Origin: Anaerolineae bacterium
GTDB lineage: Bacteria; Chloroflexota; Anaerolineae; Aggregatilineales; Phototrophicaceae
Assembly (NCBI GenBank): GCA_022823945.1
Contig: JAJEBK010000048.1
Location: forward strand, 1-64,000
Length of the DNA stretch: 64,000 nt
Direction: 5' to 3'
The position numbers were made by a program, and so were the translations under genes. Below the pieces are notes generated by a model. That model made no database searches, had not been told where the DNA came from, and saw only the letters and a list, made by a program, of their open reading frames with translations. Shown piece by piece: positions 50,860-60,679 of the stretch. Each line of letters opens with the position of its first letter. Within the stretch, counting starts at the first letter, position 1.

Positions 50860-52098
50860 TCAGACGTGTCTCGCCAATTGCCAGCTCGCCGACAGGTAGA
50901 TCAGTCCGCGATTTTCCAACTGCTCGATGACTTCGCTGTGCCCTACGACGGTGAACGAAAAGGCATACGACAAGGCATCAATCACGGGTCCGGCCACTTC
51001 GTGCGCGCGCAGGTCGATCCAGTATTGCCCGGGCAGCAGGTTGATCTGGTCGATCTGGCATTCCAGCGCGCAATCCTGCGTCAGAGCCAGTTGGCGGCGC
51101 GTCGACATGGGCACATCCACGCAGCTGAGCACCGTGCCAGCCGGGTCGATGATGCGGATAGAAAAGACATAATGCGGCGTCGGCTCTTTGACTTGCAGGA
51201 CGACGCGAAACAAAGCCGAATCGCCGGTGGCAATGCTGTCGATCGCCTGCCGCGTTTCCACATCGTGCATGCTGATGCCCGCCACGCGGAAGCTGCCGGT
51301 GCCTTCGCGCTGGGCGGCGCTTGTGATTGTCTTGTCGTCAATGATTGTCGAGCGGTCCATGGAGCTTTCGAAATAGGCGTTGAGGATGTCGTGCGGCGAG
51401 CCTTCGGCGGCGATGCGCCCGTCTTTGATGTAGAGCGCGCGCTGGCAGATGCGCTCGATTGCATAGGGATTGTGCGTGACAAAGATGATGGTTACGCCGC
51501 TGTTCGCCAGCTCGTCCATGCGGTTGAGGCACTTCTTGCGGAAGTTGACATCGCCCACCGAAAGCACTTCGTCTATCAGCAAGATCTCTGCATCGACATT
51601 GACCGCCACGCTGAAACCGAGGCGCGCCTGCATGCCGCTGGAATACTGCCAGACCGGCTGGTCGAGCCAATTGCCCAGCTCTGAGAAGTCTTCAACATCG
51701 GGCATTTTGGCGTCCATCTGGCGCGCGGTGAAGCCCATGATCGCGCCCAGCAGCTTGATATTCTCGCGCCCGGTCAGCTCGCGGTGGATGCCAGACGACA
51801 ACTCGATCATGGGGAAGAGCCGACCATTTGCCACGACGCTGCCATGCGTGGCCGGGCAGACGCCGGCGATGAGCTTGAGCAGGGTGCTCTTGCCAGCGCC
51901 ATTCTTGCCCACGATGCCCAGCGACTCGCCTTGCTCGATGGCGAATGACACCTCGCGCAGCGCCCAGGGACCATAGGCTTCGCGGTCATCGACAAATTGT
52001 CCGCGCAGTTGGTCCCAGCGCTGGCGCAGGTAGGGACGCAGCGGAAAGCCATAGCGCTTCCACAAATCGCTTGCTTCGACAGCCAGTTGCTTAGGCAT
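50860..52098 (-). CDS. Polysaccharide ABC exporter ATPase (Wzt-like)
   Basis: A 412-residue ATPase. Walker A GKNGAGKSTLLKLI, signature YSSGMQARLGFSVA, Walker B ILLIDEVLSVGD, then a C-terminal extension (about 250-412) of the Wzt carbohydrate-binding type (FRVAGISMHDVETRQAID and following beta strands). Together with the permease at 52104 it exports O-antigen-like or teichoic-acid-like chains across the inner membrane. ATG at 52098, five bases after the permease gene. Confidence 0.93.
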   Translation of the reverse strand: MPKQLAVEASDLWKRYGFPLRPYLRQRWDQLRGQFVDDREAYGPWALREVSFAIEQGESLGIVGKNGAGKSTLLKLIAGVCPATHGSVVANGRLFPMIELSSGIHRELTGRENIKLLGAIMGFTARQMDAKMPDVEDFSELGNWLDQPVWQYSSGMQARLGFSVAVNVDAEILLIDEVLSVGDVNFRKKCLNRMDELANSGVTIIFVTHNPYAIERICQRALYIKDGRIAAEGSPHDILNAYFESSMDRSTIIDDKTITSAAQREGTGSFRVAGISMHDVETRQAIDSIATGDSALFRVVLQVKEPTPHYVFSIRIIDPAGTVLSCVDVPMSTRRQLALTQDCALECQIDQINLLPGQYWIDLRAHEVAGPVIDALSYAFSFTVVGHSEVIEQLENRGLIYLSASWQLARHV

Positions 52099-52103
52099 GG
52101 GCG

Positions 52104-52910
52104 CTAGACCACATCGGCGAAGTAACGCGACATCGTATTGAAGAGCGGAAAAGCCACCAACAAGCCCAAACCGATGACGATGAGACTGGTCAACAGCAGA
52201 TTCAGGTCGGGCGGCTGTCCAAAGACAAAAACGCGCCGAAAGCCATCTATGACGCCCACAGCTGGATTGAGCGTGTGCAACAACTGCATTCTCGATTCAA
52301 GCTCGCCGCTGCCATAGATGACGGGCGTAAGAAAGAGCCAAACTTGCATGATTTGCCCGATGCCATGCAGCAGATCGCGCCGATAGATGGTGATGGCAGA
52401 AACGCCGATGCCCACCGTCCACGACAACAACCCCAGCTGCAGCACCAGCAGCGGCAGCCACAGCCAGGCGGCGGTGATGGGAATGCCCAGCAGTTGCAAA
52501 GCGACCACCAGCACCACAGCCGCCATCAAAAAGTCGAAGAAGTTCGTGAGCAAGACGACAAAAGGAAAGATCTGGCGCGGCACAGGCATCTTGCGCAGCA
52601 GGTTGCCATTGGAGATCACACCATAGGGGATGCGCACGACCGAGCTTTGAAAGAATGTCCAGGGCACAGTCGCGGCGAAGACAAATGCCAGACGCGGCGC
52701 GCCTTCGCTGTCTACATTGACCAAGCCGCCCAGGAAGCTGTAAATGGCTGTCGCCAAAATCGCCGGGATGATCGCCCACAGCGGACCCAGCACAGTGCGG
52801 CGATAGCGCGCGCGGATATCGCGGCTGACCAGCGCAATCAGCAGATGCCAATAGCTCAGCCAACGTTGACGCCTGTCGGCAGACGGGTTGTTGTTCGACC
52901 AGCGACTCAT
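52104..52910 (-). CDS. Polysaccharide ABC exporter permease (Wzm-like)
   Basis: A 268-residue ABC-2 membrane protein with six hydrophobic helices. The N-terminus WHLLIALVSRDIRARYRRTVLG and FFQSSVVRIPYGVISNGNLLRKM are typical of Wzm/TagG permeases, as is the end GLGLLVAFPLFNTMSRYFADVV. ATG at 52910. Pairs with the Wzt-like ATPase. Confidence 0.92.
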   Translation of the reverse strand: MSRWSNNNPSADRRQRWLSYWHLLIALVSRDIRARYRRTVLGPLWAIIPAILATAIYSFLGGLVNVDSEGAPRLAFVFAATVPWTFFQSSVVRIPYGVISNGNLLRKMPVPRQIFPFVVLLTNFFDFLMAAVVLVVALQLLGIPITAAWLWLPLLVLQLGLLSWTVGIGVSAITIYRRDLLHGIGQIMQVWLFLTPVIYGSGELESRMQLLHTLNPAVGVIDGFRRVFVFGQPPDLNLLLTSLIVIGLGLLVAFPLFNTMSRYFADVV

Positions 52911-53040
52911 CGCGTTCCCTGTTTGCTGCCCGTCTATTATCGCGGCGATTGCTGTTTTTTACAGGTTGTGGTGGCGCATTCATCCGGGAATGCAAAATCC
53001 CTGCGCTGCATCTGCATTGATATGCGGAGATCGAGGGAGA

Positions 53041-53883
53041 TTACGATGCTTGGCATGTCGCATGCGTCTGCCGCAGCAGCGATTCCATCTGGCGCAGCGT
53101 CTGCTCGCGGCTGGCTTGCGGCGCGCGCAGCGGCCTCCCATAGCGCACGCAGATCTCTGCATCGCGATAACAGGCGAACATCATCTGAAAGGTCGCTGCC
53201 AGAAAGTTGCGCTTGTCTTCTTCTCGATAGCGCCGCACCAGCGGATTCTGCAACGCTCGTCGCGAAAGCACGCCAGCCACAGCCAGCGGCACAATCGTCA
53301 ATTCGGGCACATGCCGCGCGAACAAGTCGATGCTGTGCGTCCAGCCGGGCAGGGATTTGATAGCGGCACCCAAATCCAGCGCGGGATCTGCTTCGATCTC
53401 CCCACGCGGAAAAAGCAGCAGCGAGCCGCCGCTTTGCAGATGCTGGATCGATTGGCGGATCGCGGCGTAGGGGTGCGCCTCGTCCACGGCGATGACATAT
53501 TGGCGGAATTGCGTCAGACCGGGCAAGATGCCAAAATCCTTCGCCAGCAGCAGTGTGTCGTGCCGCGGCAAAGCCATCAGCGCCGCGTGCGCATCGCCCA
53601 GGCCAGCGTGATTGCTCACCAGCAGCAACGGTCCCACGCGTGGAATGTCCTCTGCGCCATCAATGTGAATGCCATTGGCGGCGATCTCCACCAGCCAGCG
53701 ACTCGCGCCCTGCAAGTGGCGGTCGCGCGCGATGACACCTTCCATCTTGAGGCCCAGCCGCACCAGCTCCAGCACGAAAGGCAGGCAGAGCGCGTGCAGC
53801 AGCGCATTCAGAAAAGGCGACCGGCAGCAGAAAGCCTCGACCACCGAAGTGGACATGGCGCGGTATAGCGGCCAGGCAGACAC
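53041..53883 (-). CDS. PlsC-like 1-acylglycerol-3-phosphate acyltransferase
   Basis: A 280-residue acyltransferase. The H-x4-D motif is in VSNHAGLGDA and the second glycerol-phosphate motif in LLLFPRGEIEAD; hydrophobic N-terminal region for membrane contact. It would acylate lysophosphatidate or a related acceptor. GTG at 53883 is used because AGGGAG lies seven bases upstream; ATG at 53856 would drop nine residues. It closes the envelope cluster. Confidence 0.8.
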   Translation of the reverse strand: MSAWPLYRAMSTSVVEAFCCRSPFLNALLHALCLPFVLELVRLGLKMEGVIARDRHLQGASRWLVEIAANGIHIDGAEDIPRVGPLLLVSNHAGLGDAHAALMALPRHDTLLLAKDFGILPGLTQFRQYVIAVDEAHPYAAIRQSIQHLQSGGSLLLFPRGEIEADPALDLGAAIKSLPGWTHSIDLFARHVPELTIVPLAVAGVLSRRALQNPLVRRYREEDKRNFLAATFQMMFACYRDAEICVRYGRPLRAPQASREQTLRQMESLLRQTHATCQAS

Positions 53884-53959
53884 CGTCTTGCTCCCTTTGT
53901 TGCGCGCAATTCACCCCGTCTGTCTCCCCTATCAATGTAGAGGAAATGGCGTGATCGCC

Positions 53960-54098
53960 GCAACCCCTCCCCGTCCCCTTCCCGCAGCATGGATGAGGAG
54001 ATATTAGGTCAAAGGACTCGGAGGTTTTGCCCGAGATTTAGGTTCGGGAAGCTGACCTCGCTGAAAACTTCCCCCATTGATATGGGGGGGCGAGAGGC
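53960..54098. repeat. Degenerate type-A repeat region
   Basis: CCCCTCCCCGTCCCCTTCCC and, at the far end, TTCCCCCATTGATATGGGGGGG at 54070-54090. The rest of the 215-base gap shows no gene. Confidence 0.5.
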
Positions 54099-55922
54099 TC
54101 AGCCGGGCTGCTCAATGGCGGCGGGGCGCGTCTGGGCGGCACGGATGCGCGCCAAATCAAACTTCTGCGCGCGGTCGAACTTGTAGATGCCGTTCTGTTC
54201 TTGATAGATGTCCGTCAGCTGGGTATAGCAATAGCCGAACATATTGACATCGTCCAGCAGGATTGCGCAAAGCTGCTCGAAGCGCTCATAAAACTCTTCC
54301 AGGCTGTTCGGTCTGTCGCCATAGCCCCAGCTGTCTTCGCCCTCTTGCACATCGGGATTCCACCAGATGCCGCCAAATTCGCTGACGAAAAAGGGCTGCC
54401 CGCGATAAGCGATTGACCAGCGCGTGTTGCCGACCATGCGCGCCGGAATACCCCATTGGCTCGCGTCATTGAGATAGGGGGCGCCTTCTGCCAAGCCACT
54501 GTGCCGCTGTCGGAAGGTCGGCGGGTCTTGCGTGTAATCATGGCTGTCATACACATCGGCTTCGGGCACGCGGTGCGAATACCCCGAGGTATCCAAAACG
54601 GGACGGGTGCTGTCGAAGGCTTTGGTCGCCAGGTACATGCCGCGTGTGACATCGTCGAGCGCTGTGATGCGGTCACCGAGCGTCTGCCAGGTTTCGTTGA
54701 GCGGACACCAGCCGACGATGCAGGGATGCGAATAATCGCGCTCCAGGCATTCCAGCCACTGGGTGATGTAGTCGGGACCGGGCGTCTGGTGTTCACCATT
54801 GACCGGACCATTGCCGCTGCAGCCCCAATCGCCAAATTCGCCCCAGACGATATAACCCAGGCGGTCGGCGTGATACAAGAAGCGTTCTTCAAAGACTTTT
54901 TGGTGCAGGCGCGCGCCGTTGAATCCCGCCGCCATGCTCAGCTCGATATCGCGCAGCAGCGCCGCATCGTTGGGCGCGGTCATGATGCCATCGGGATAAT
55001 AACCTTGGTCGAGCACCAGGCGCTGAAAGACCGTCTCGCCATTGATCTGGATGGCTTTGCCAACGATAGCAATGGCGCGCAAGCCGGCATACGAGCGCGC
55101 GCTGTCGAGTGTGTCGCCGCCGCTGTCCAGCAGCTCGATCTGCAAGTCGTACAAGTGCGGGTCGCTGATAGACCAGGGGCGCAGCCGATCGGCCGGGATT
55201 GCCAGGTCGAGGCGCGGCGCCAGGTCATAGGCGGCGCTGCATTCGGCTGTGGCGACAACGCCCGCGGAATCGCACAAAGTGGCGCGCAGTCGCAGGCCGG
55301 GCGCATTGCGGCTGATGGGCTGCTCGAGGCGGATGGTCGCGTTCGCCAGGTCGGGCGTGATGCGCGGACGCCGCAGCGAGAGTTCTGGCACGGGCTCCAG
55401 CCAGACCGACTGCCAGATGCCGGTGGTGCGCACATAAACCGCGCCGCTGGGTTCATAGTCGCGGGTTTGTTTGCCGCGCGGCTGGGGGCTGGTCGCGTCA
55501 TCTCGCGCCCGCAGCACGATTGTTATGAAGTCGCCAGCTTCGGCCACGCCGCTCAAGTCGCAGCAGAAGGGGCTGAATCCGCCGCGATGCCGCCCCACTT
55601 CCACACCATTGACCCAGACTGTGCTGTCATAGTCGACCGCCTGAAAGTGCAGCAAGATGCGCCGCCCCGCCCACCCGGCCGGGATCTGCAGGCTGCGCCG
55701 ATACCAGACCGCGTGCATAAAGTCGGGATTTTCGATGCCCGATAAAGCCGACTCGGGGCAGAAAGGCACGATGATGCGGTCGCTCAGCTGGCGGTCGCGC
55801 AAACCGCGTTCCAGGCCGCTGTCGCCCGGGTCGATCTCGAATTGCCATTCGCCATTCAAACACAGCCAGTCATCGCGCATGAATTGCGGGCGCGGGTATT
55901 CGCTGCGGGGAATATCAGACAT
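54099..55922 (-). CDS. Glycoside hydrolase family 2 (beta-galactosidase/glucuronidase type)
   Basis: A 607-residue GH2 enzyme with the three family domains: sugar-binding beta-sandwich (WYRRSLQIPAGWAGRRILLH, DSTVWVNGVEVGRHRGGFSPF), immunoglobulin-like linker, and TIM barrel. The acid/base Glu is in GWCPLNETWQ and the nucleophile Glu in FFVSEFGGIWW. No signal peptide, so cytoplasmic. ATG at 55922 follows AGGAGA. It lies downstream of the broken sugar ABC genes at 56043-58477 on the same strand and probably cleaves the imported glycoside. Confidence 0.9.
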   Translation of the reverse strand: MSDIPRSEYPRPQFMRDDWLCLNGEWQFEIDPGDSGLERGLRDRQLSDRIIVPFCPESALSGIENPDFMHAVWYRRSLQIPAGWAGRRILLHFQAVDYDSTVWVNGVEVGRHRGGFSPFCCDLSGVAEAGDFITIVLRARDDATSPQPRGKQTRDYEPSGAVYVRTTGIWQSVWLEPVPELSLRRPRITPDLANATIRLEQPISRNAPGLRLRATLCDSAGVVATAECSAAYDLAPRLDLAIPADRLRPWSISDPHLYDLQIELLDSGGDTLDSARSYAGLRAIAIVGKAIQINGETVFQRLVLDQGYYPDGIMTAPNDAALLRDIELSMAAGFNGARLHQKVFEERFLYHADRLGYIVWGEFGDWGCSGNGPVNGEHQTPGPDYITQWLECLERDYSHPCIVGWCPLNETWQTLGDRITALDDVTRGMYLATKAFDSTRPVLDTSGYSHRVPEADVYDSHDYTQDPPTFRQRHSGLAEGAPYLNDASQWGIPARMVGNTRWSIAYRGQPFFVSEFGGIWWNPDVQEGEDSWGYGDRPNSLEEFYERFEQLCAILLDDVNMFGYCYTQLTDIYQEQNGIYKFDRAQKFDLARIRAAQTRPAAIEQPG

Positions 55923-55954
55923 GGTCTTCTCCTGCGCTTGGGTCTGTTTCATGC

Positions 55955-56036
55955 TACCCCACCCCAAACCCCTCCCCCATTGCGAAGGAGGGGTTTCTTT
56001 CAGTTTCTCCCGAAGTGGAAGAGGGGTGGTTCCACG
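55955..56036. repeat. Type-A repeat between GH2 and the binding-protein remnant
   Basis: ACCCCTCCCCCATTGCGAAGG and TTTCTCCCGAAGTGGAAGAGG, two hairpin-like arms. Confidence 0.65.
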
Positions 56037-56042
56037 ATTGTA

Positions 56043-57092
56043 CTACTCAAACAGGGCGAAGTCTTCCAGACGGGTCTGGGCATCGTCCAGCGCCTGCTCG
56101 GGCGTCTTCTCGCCGATGAAAGCGGCGGACAGCTCTTCATCCATGATGGATTCAAAAGCGGTGCTCCAGTTTTCGCGCGGCGGGATGACGGCGCTTGGGA
56201 CAAATTCGGCGTATTCCTGACGGTGCGGATAGCCGTTGTAGACATCGCTGTTGACGACCGAGGTGTTGACCGCGGAGTGACCGGTGCGCGCCCATTCAAT
56301 GTTGTTGTCATTGAGATAGTCGAGGAAGGTCAATGTCGCTTCCAGCTTCGCGGGGTCGGGGTCGTCGCCTTGCGGAATGATCCAGGCGTGGCTGCCAGCC
56401 CAGGCGGCCGGCTGGTCGTACACCGTGGGGAAGTTGTGCACATAGTAATTCTTCAGCGCGCCTTCTGGATCGGCAACCTGGTTATCATAGAAGTTGACCA
56501 CCCAGGTGCCGTTGATATGACCGCCATTTTCGCCATTCAGGAAGATTTCCTGAGCCGCGCCATAATCGACATTGTCGGTGATATGCCCTTCGTCGCGCAG
56601 CATAATCAAGAAGTTCAGCGCGTTCAAGCCCGCTTCCGTGTTGATGAGGGGCATGCCGTCTTCAGCTTCGACGGTGCCGCCTTCTTGCTGATAGACCAGC
56701 GCCATCCAGTTGCGGCTCAAGCCATTGGTCCACATGCCGAGGAAGGGCAAGCCTGTGGCTTCCTTGAAAGTCTCGGCGTGCGACATGAATTCGTCGATGC
56801 CATAGGGGATATCGGGCGTGCCGTCGTCATTGACCAAGCCAGCCGCCGCCCAGTGATCGACATTGATATGCCAGAGGTGACCGTGCAGGTCCAAGGGGAT
56901 GCCATAGAGCTCGCCACTGAATTCCACGAAACCGCGGGCGCTGTCGGTCAGGTCGTCGGCGTCGATGCCTGCCCCAGCCAGCACATCGCTCAAGGGCGTC
57001 AGCAAACTGCGCGAGGCGTAGTTGGGAATGCGCCGGCCGTGCAGCACCATGATATCCGGCGGCGTGCCGGCGTCACCGAGTTTATCATCCAC
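56043..57092 (-). pseudogene. Sugar ABC binding protein lacking its N-terminus
   Basis: 349 residues of a family 1 solute-binding protein (GTPPDIMVLHGRRIPNYAS, FLNGENGGHINGTWVV, SHAWIIPQGDDPDP). Relatives have a signal peptide and about 80-100 residues before this point; here the frame begins inside the first lobe (MDDKLGDAGTPPD) and no signal is present, so the protein could not be exported. The upstream DNA is unrelated and AT-rich. The gene has lost its 5' end by the same event that cut the permease gene at about 57674. It has no stop inside. Confidence 0.72.
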
Positions 57093-57414
57093 ATTGAATC
57101 AAATAACAGTAGTCCCTAGTTTCTGGCGGATTTAGACCTACACATCGATTACGATCTGCAATGCACTGTCTCTTTCTTGCAGCAGCAGCTTCTTCCCTTT
57201 GCCTATTGATTTCAGCAGCAAAATCCGCGCAGGTCTGAGCCAACTCCCCGTCACAATCAGCACCTTCCGGTTGTGCAACGACTATTGATCCCCCAGTATG
57301 TTCGTTAAAAACAATCGCGAAGACGGTTGCCCCGATCGTTATTAACATAACGAACAATACTGCGAAGTATATAATGCGCGTGTACTTCGACGATTTAAGC
57401 TGCTTACGTTTCAT
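57085..57414 (-). CDS. Small secreted or membrane-anchored Cys-containing protein
   Basis: A 109-residue protein: a basic start (MKRKQLKSSKYTRI), one hydrophobic helix (YFAVLFVMLITIGATVFAIVF, about 15-36), then a charged C-terminal part with six cysteines (CDGELAQTC, QCIADRNRC, CYLIQCG). ATG at 57414 follows AGAGG at good distance. Base composition is clearly AT-richer than the surroundings. It lies in the segment that replaced parts of two ABC genes. No family recognised. Confidence 0.55.
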   Translation of the reverse strand: MKRKQLKSSKYTRIIYFAVLFVMLITIGATVFAIVFNEHTGGSIVVAQPEGADCDGELAQTCADFAAEINRQREEAAAARKRQCIADRNRCVGLNPPETRDYCYLIQCG

Positions 57415-57589
57415 CTGCGATCCTCTCAATCTCAAAGTGAAAGCCTCAATGGTAAGCAGATTGCATATAAATATCATAAAATCTTTCTCTCAATAATTCT
57501 AGTAAACTATTAAATAAATTTGACAATCTGTAGGCCTTGCAAAGTAATCGCAACAGAATGAGTAACCACTACGACAGTGACTAATTATA

Positions 57590-58477
57590 TCAGGACTTAT
57601 CGCAAAAGCAATACCAAGTTGTCTTATGTAGTATACCGGGACTTATGGCAATAGTAGGCGAGGCCCGGCTTGTCATGACATCGACCTGCCCGAATATCTG
57701 GAAAGAAGCGATAACCTGCAAGATGCACAAGAAGGCGAAAGGTCTGCGCAAGCCCGGCAGCGTGATATGCAAGAACTGCCGCCGGCGATTGGCACCATCG
57801 ACCTTGGCCGCGTCGTACAGCGACTGTGGTATATCCTGCAAGCCCGCCAGAAAAATCAGCATGGAAAAGCCGACAGTCCACCACAGAGTTGTGAAAGACA
57901 CCACCAGCGTGGCCAGATCGCCCTGGTCGAGGAATGGGATGATCTCCAGCCCGATATTCTCCAGCACAGCGTTGATCAAGCCGCGGTCGGACGAGGCGAA
58001 GACGCGCGCCCATATCAAGCCGATGACGGTCACCGCCATGATATTGGGAAGATAAAAGATGGTGCGGAAGATGCCGATGCCTTTGACAGGACGATTGAGC
58101 ATCAGCGCGAAACACAAACCCACAAAAATGATGGGGATCGTCAGCGCGACGAAGAGGATGGTCTGTTCAAAGGCTTGCTGAAATTGCGTGTCGCGCGTCA
58201 GCAGGCGCTCGAAGTTCTTCAGACCGATGTAGCGGATGTTCGTGCCCATGATCTCCCACTTGTGCAGCGAGATGTAAAAGGTCTGGAAGATGGGCAGGAT
58301 GGTGAAGATGGCGTAGAGGATGCCGAAGGGCAAGATGAAAAGGAATGCCGTGACGGTCTGCTGTACTTTTGGCGGCAGCTTCTCGTGGAAGCGGCGGTAC
58401 GGGGCGAAAAGCGGGTCGAAGACTTCCAGCAAGCCCAGCAGAAAGTCGACCACACGCCCGGGGCTGAAGTCGGTCAT
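57590..58477 (-). pseudogene. MalF-type sugar ABC permease, 3' end lost
   Basis: 295 residues of a sugar permease with hydrophobic helices and the ATPase-contact loop LYDAAKVDGANRRRQFLHITL. Homology ends around VDVMT (near 57674); the last 27 residues up to the stop are unrelated. The final membrane helix expected after this point is missing. ATG at 58477. The partner permease gene (MalG type) that should follow is absent, and the binding-protein gene downstream lacks its 5' end, so the system is broken. Confidence 0.7.
57591..57655. repeat. Two direct copies of a GGACTTAT(C/G)GCAA sequence
   Basis: CAGGACTTATCGCAAAAG at 57591-57607 and CGGGACTTATGGCAATAG at 57638-57655, at the junction between the permease remnant and AT-rich DNA. 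They look like insertion-sequence ends. Confidence 0.45.
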
Positions 58478-58570
58478 TGGCGCGCGCTCCGCATTTGAGC
58501 GGCGACACTCACGGCAGAAGAGCAACGACTCAAAACGGTATCTTCAATAAGCAAGTAGGCACAAGGCAAA

Positions 58571-58598
58571 CTATTACACTGGAGCGCAGGTTTGTCAA
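58571..58598 (-). promoter_or_regulatory. Promoter of the broken sugar ABC operon
   Basis: On the minus strand a perfect TTGACA (58593-58598), 16-base spacer and TAATAG (58571-58576), about 95 bases before the permease start. It could still drive the downstream GH2 gene. Confidence 0.6.
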
Positions 58599-58641
58599 GC
58601 GATTGCTGGCGTTCAGCGCTCATCGCCATTCCAGCGCGCCG

Positions 58642-58929
58642 TCATGCAGACGCCCGAAGCGCAGCATCAAGATATCTTTCAGGTAATTCTGATACAGTTT
58701 CTAGGGATGCCGCGCCCCTTGTTTGGGCAAGCCGGGCAGGGCGCGCTGCACATAACCAGAAGTGAAATCGACAAAAGCTGCTGACTGCATATCGTCCGGC
58801 AAGCGGGGTGTGCACTGCGCAAATGGAAATAATCGCCAGCATTTTCTTCTGCGACTTGGATAAATCTTGAAAGCGATTTGAAACGACTGTTGTCCACTGA
58901 TACAATACTTGTAGATTCATCGGTTTCAC
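58642..58929 (-). pseudogene. Possible transposase N-terminal remnant
   Basis: The frame begins MNLQVLYQWTTVVSNRFQDL and SKSQKKMLAIISICAV, which recalls the N-terminus of transposases common in Chloroflexota genomes; after that the similarity is lost and the remainder has no coding look. It occupies part of the 715-base gap between the divergent sugar operons. The remaining bases of the gap, 58930-59109, hold a type-A fragment near 59035-59060 and nothing else recognised. Confidence 0.4.
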
Positions 58930-59109
58930 CTTTCTTACTTGGGTGTGAGGAAGTGCTGCCGATGAATCTTTGTCTTAAAGGCTATTTAGCGCCACTTAAA
59001 TTCGCGCTAAAAATGTGGTGTCGTCAGATGGTCAGGGAGAGGGATTTAGGGTGGGGTATATGGTGGCCTATCCACCATTATTACCACCCCGCCCATTTTC
59101 AGCATTTGC

Positions 59110-59139
59110 TTGAAAAACCTGCCTGGACATTGCTATGCT
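59110..59139 (+). promoter_or_regulatory. Promoter of the intact sugar ABC operon
   Basis: TTGAAA at 59110-59115, 18-base spacer, TATGCT at 59134-59139, about 53 bases before the start codon. Confidence 0.5.
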
Positions 59140-59191
59140 AGCGCCAGATTCATTATCTGCAGAATCAGCCCACTGTTTAGGAGCGATAACT

Positions 59192-60490
59192 ATGAACAAG
59201 CAACTTTCTCGCCGCGACTTTTTGCGCATCGCCGCGACCACAGCCGCCGCCAGCAGCATCGGCGCGCTGGGTGTGCAGCCTGTCGCTGCGCAAGCCGATG
59301 CCGGCGCATTTTCGTTGGCTATGGTCGACTGGAGCGACCCGGTGCAGACTGCCTTCGAAGAAACGATTATCCCCCGCTTCCTTGAAGAAAATCCCGGCGC
59401 AAGCGTCAGCATCAACTGGACGAATTGGGGACGCTATAACGAAGAGATGACCACAGCCTTCGCTTCGGGCGTGACGCCAGATGTCTTCCAGGGCGGCGCA
59501 GTTTGGGCACCCCAGATGGCCAGGCGCAACTGGGCAGTGCCGCTCAACGACTTCATCAATGCCGATGCCGAATGGGATTGGGCAGACTTCCCCGCGGGCT
59601 TGCAAGCCGATGTCACCATCCGCGGCGATATCGTAGCTGTGCCCTACCGCCAAGACCTGCGCACATTGTGGTACAACAGAGACATGCTGGCAGAAGCTGG
59701 CATTGACGCAGCCCCCACCACCTGGGACGAGTTCTTGGCCGCGGCGCAAGCCACCGCCGTCAAGGGCGACATGGGCTTTGATGTCGAGGGCTATCACCTC
59801 TCCGACGCCAGCGGCAACTGGCAGCGCGACTGGCAACCTTTCCTGATGTGGGTGGAGATGGCCGGCGGGCAATTCCTCAGCGATGATCTGGAGACCTGCG
59901 CCCTGGACAGCGAAGAGGCTTTGAACGCGCTGGAGTGGCTGGTCGCGCTGGTGCACGAACACGAAGTAACCAGCTATCCGGGCTTGGACTCGCAGGGCGA
60001 CCTGAATGTGATGGCTGCGGGCAATGCCGCCATGCAGCTTTCCAACGCCGACATGGAGCGCGTCATCAACCTCTACGCGCCCGACCAGGCCGACGCCATC
60101 TACCCGACCCTGCCGCTGACCGGCGCAGTCCAGGCCACGCACAGCTGGGTCAACAAGTTCTTCGTCAGCAGCCAGACATCCGATGCCGCCGCCAGCTGGG
60201 GCTTCCTGCGCTTTTTGACGCGCCAGGACATGCTCGAGGTCTACAGCGCGTCCAACAACAACACGCCGCCGCGCCTGTCGCTGCTGGAAGCCGACTACAT
60301 GTCCGAGAAGCACAAGGTCGTGCTGGAATCGGCGGTGTACGCGCGCACCTACCCGCAGCATCACAACCTGATCGCGCTCTTCCGTCCCATCGCTGCCGAG
60401 TTGGAAGTGGCGCTTAGCGGGATGAAGTCTCCCGCCGATGCGCTGGCCGATGCCACCGCCGCTATTAACGAGATCATGGCGGACGACTAA
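59192..60490 (+). CDS. Tat-exported sugar ABC substrate-binding protein
   Basis: A 432-residue family 1 solute-binding protein. The N-terminus MNKQLSRRDFLRIAATTAAA carries the twin-arginine motif SRRDFLR, cleavage probably after VAAQA. Fold blocks include RFLEENPGASVSINWTNWG, VPYRQDLRTLWYNRDMLAE and WGFLRFLTRQDMLEVYS. ATG at 59192 follows AGGAG. Together with the permeases at 60680 and 61594 it forms a CUT1 sugar importer; the ATPase is not in the window and may be shared. Sulfated sugar uptake is suggested by the sulfatase that follows. Confidence 0.9.
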   Translation: MNKQLSRRDFLRIAATTAAASSIGALGVQPVAAQADAGAFSLAMVDWSDPVQTAFEETIIPRFLEENPGASVSINWTNWGRYNEEMTTAFASGVTPDVFQGGAVWAPQMARRNWAVPLNDFINADAEWDWADFPAGLQADVTIRGDIVAVPYRQDLRTLWYNRDMLAEAGIDAAPTTWDEFLAAAQATAVKGDMGFDVEGYHLSDASGNWQRDWQPFLMWVEMAGGQFLSDDLETCALDSEEALNALEWLVALVHEHEVTSYPGLDSQGDLNVMAAGNAAMQLSNADMERVINLYAPDQADAIYPTLPLTGAVQATHSWVNKFFVSSQTSDAAASWGFLRFLTRQDMLEVYSASNNNTPPRLSLLEADYMSEKHKVVLESAVYARTYPQHHNLIALFRPIAAELEVALSGMKSPADALADATAAINEIMADD

Positions 60491-60504
60491 TTCTCCAATG
60501 AGAA

Positions 60505-60537
60505 TCCGTAGGGGCGAGGCGGTGACTCGCCCCTTAA
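60505..60537. repeat. GGGGCGA palindromic repeat
   Basis: CCGTAGGGGCGAGGCGGTGA and CTCGCCCCTTA form a hairpin between the binding-protein and permease genes, where an mRNA stem could lower downstream expression. Confidence 0.65.
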
Positions 60538-60679
60538 ATGAACGGGGAGTCATGGTTTCGTCCAGCCACTTCGTTATGATATCCGTCTCGACGAGTATTT
60601 CTCGTTCGCAAAGTTGGCATTTCTACGGGCGGGCCAGCGACTCGGCACTGCGCAGTTCTGTTTTACTGTGGCGGTTGAC

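Noticed and set aside
54456..55745. A 429-codon plus-strand frame
   Set aside because: Antisense to the GH2 enzyme, whose catalytic residues are readable.
59177..60553. A 458-codon minus-strand frame
   Set aside because: Antisense to the Tat-exported binding protein; composition only.
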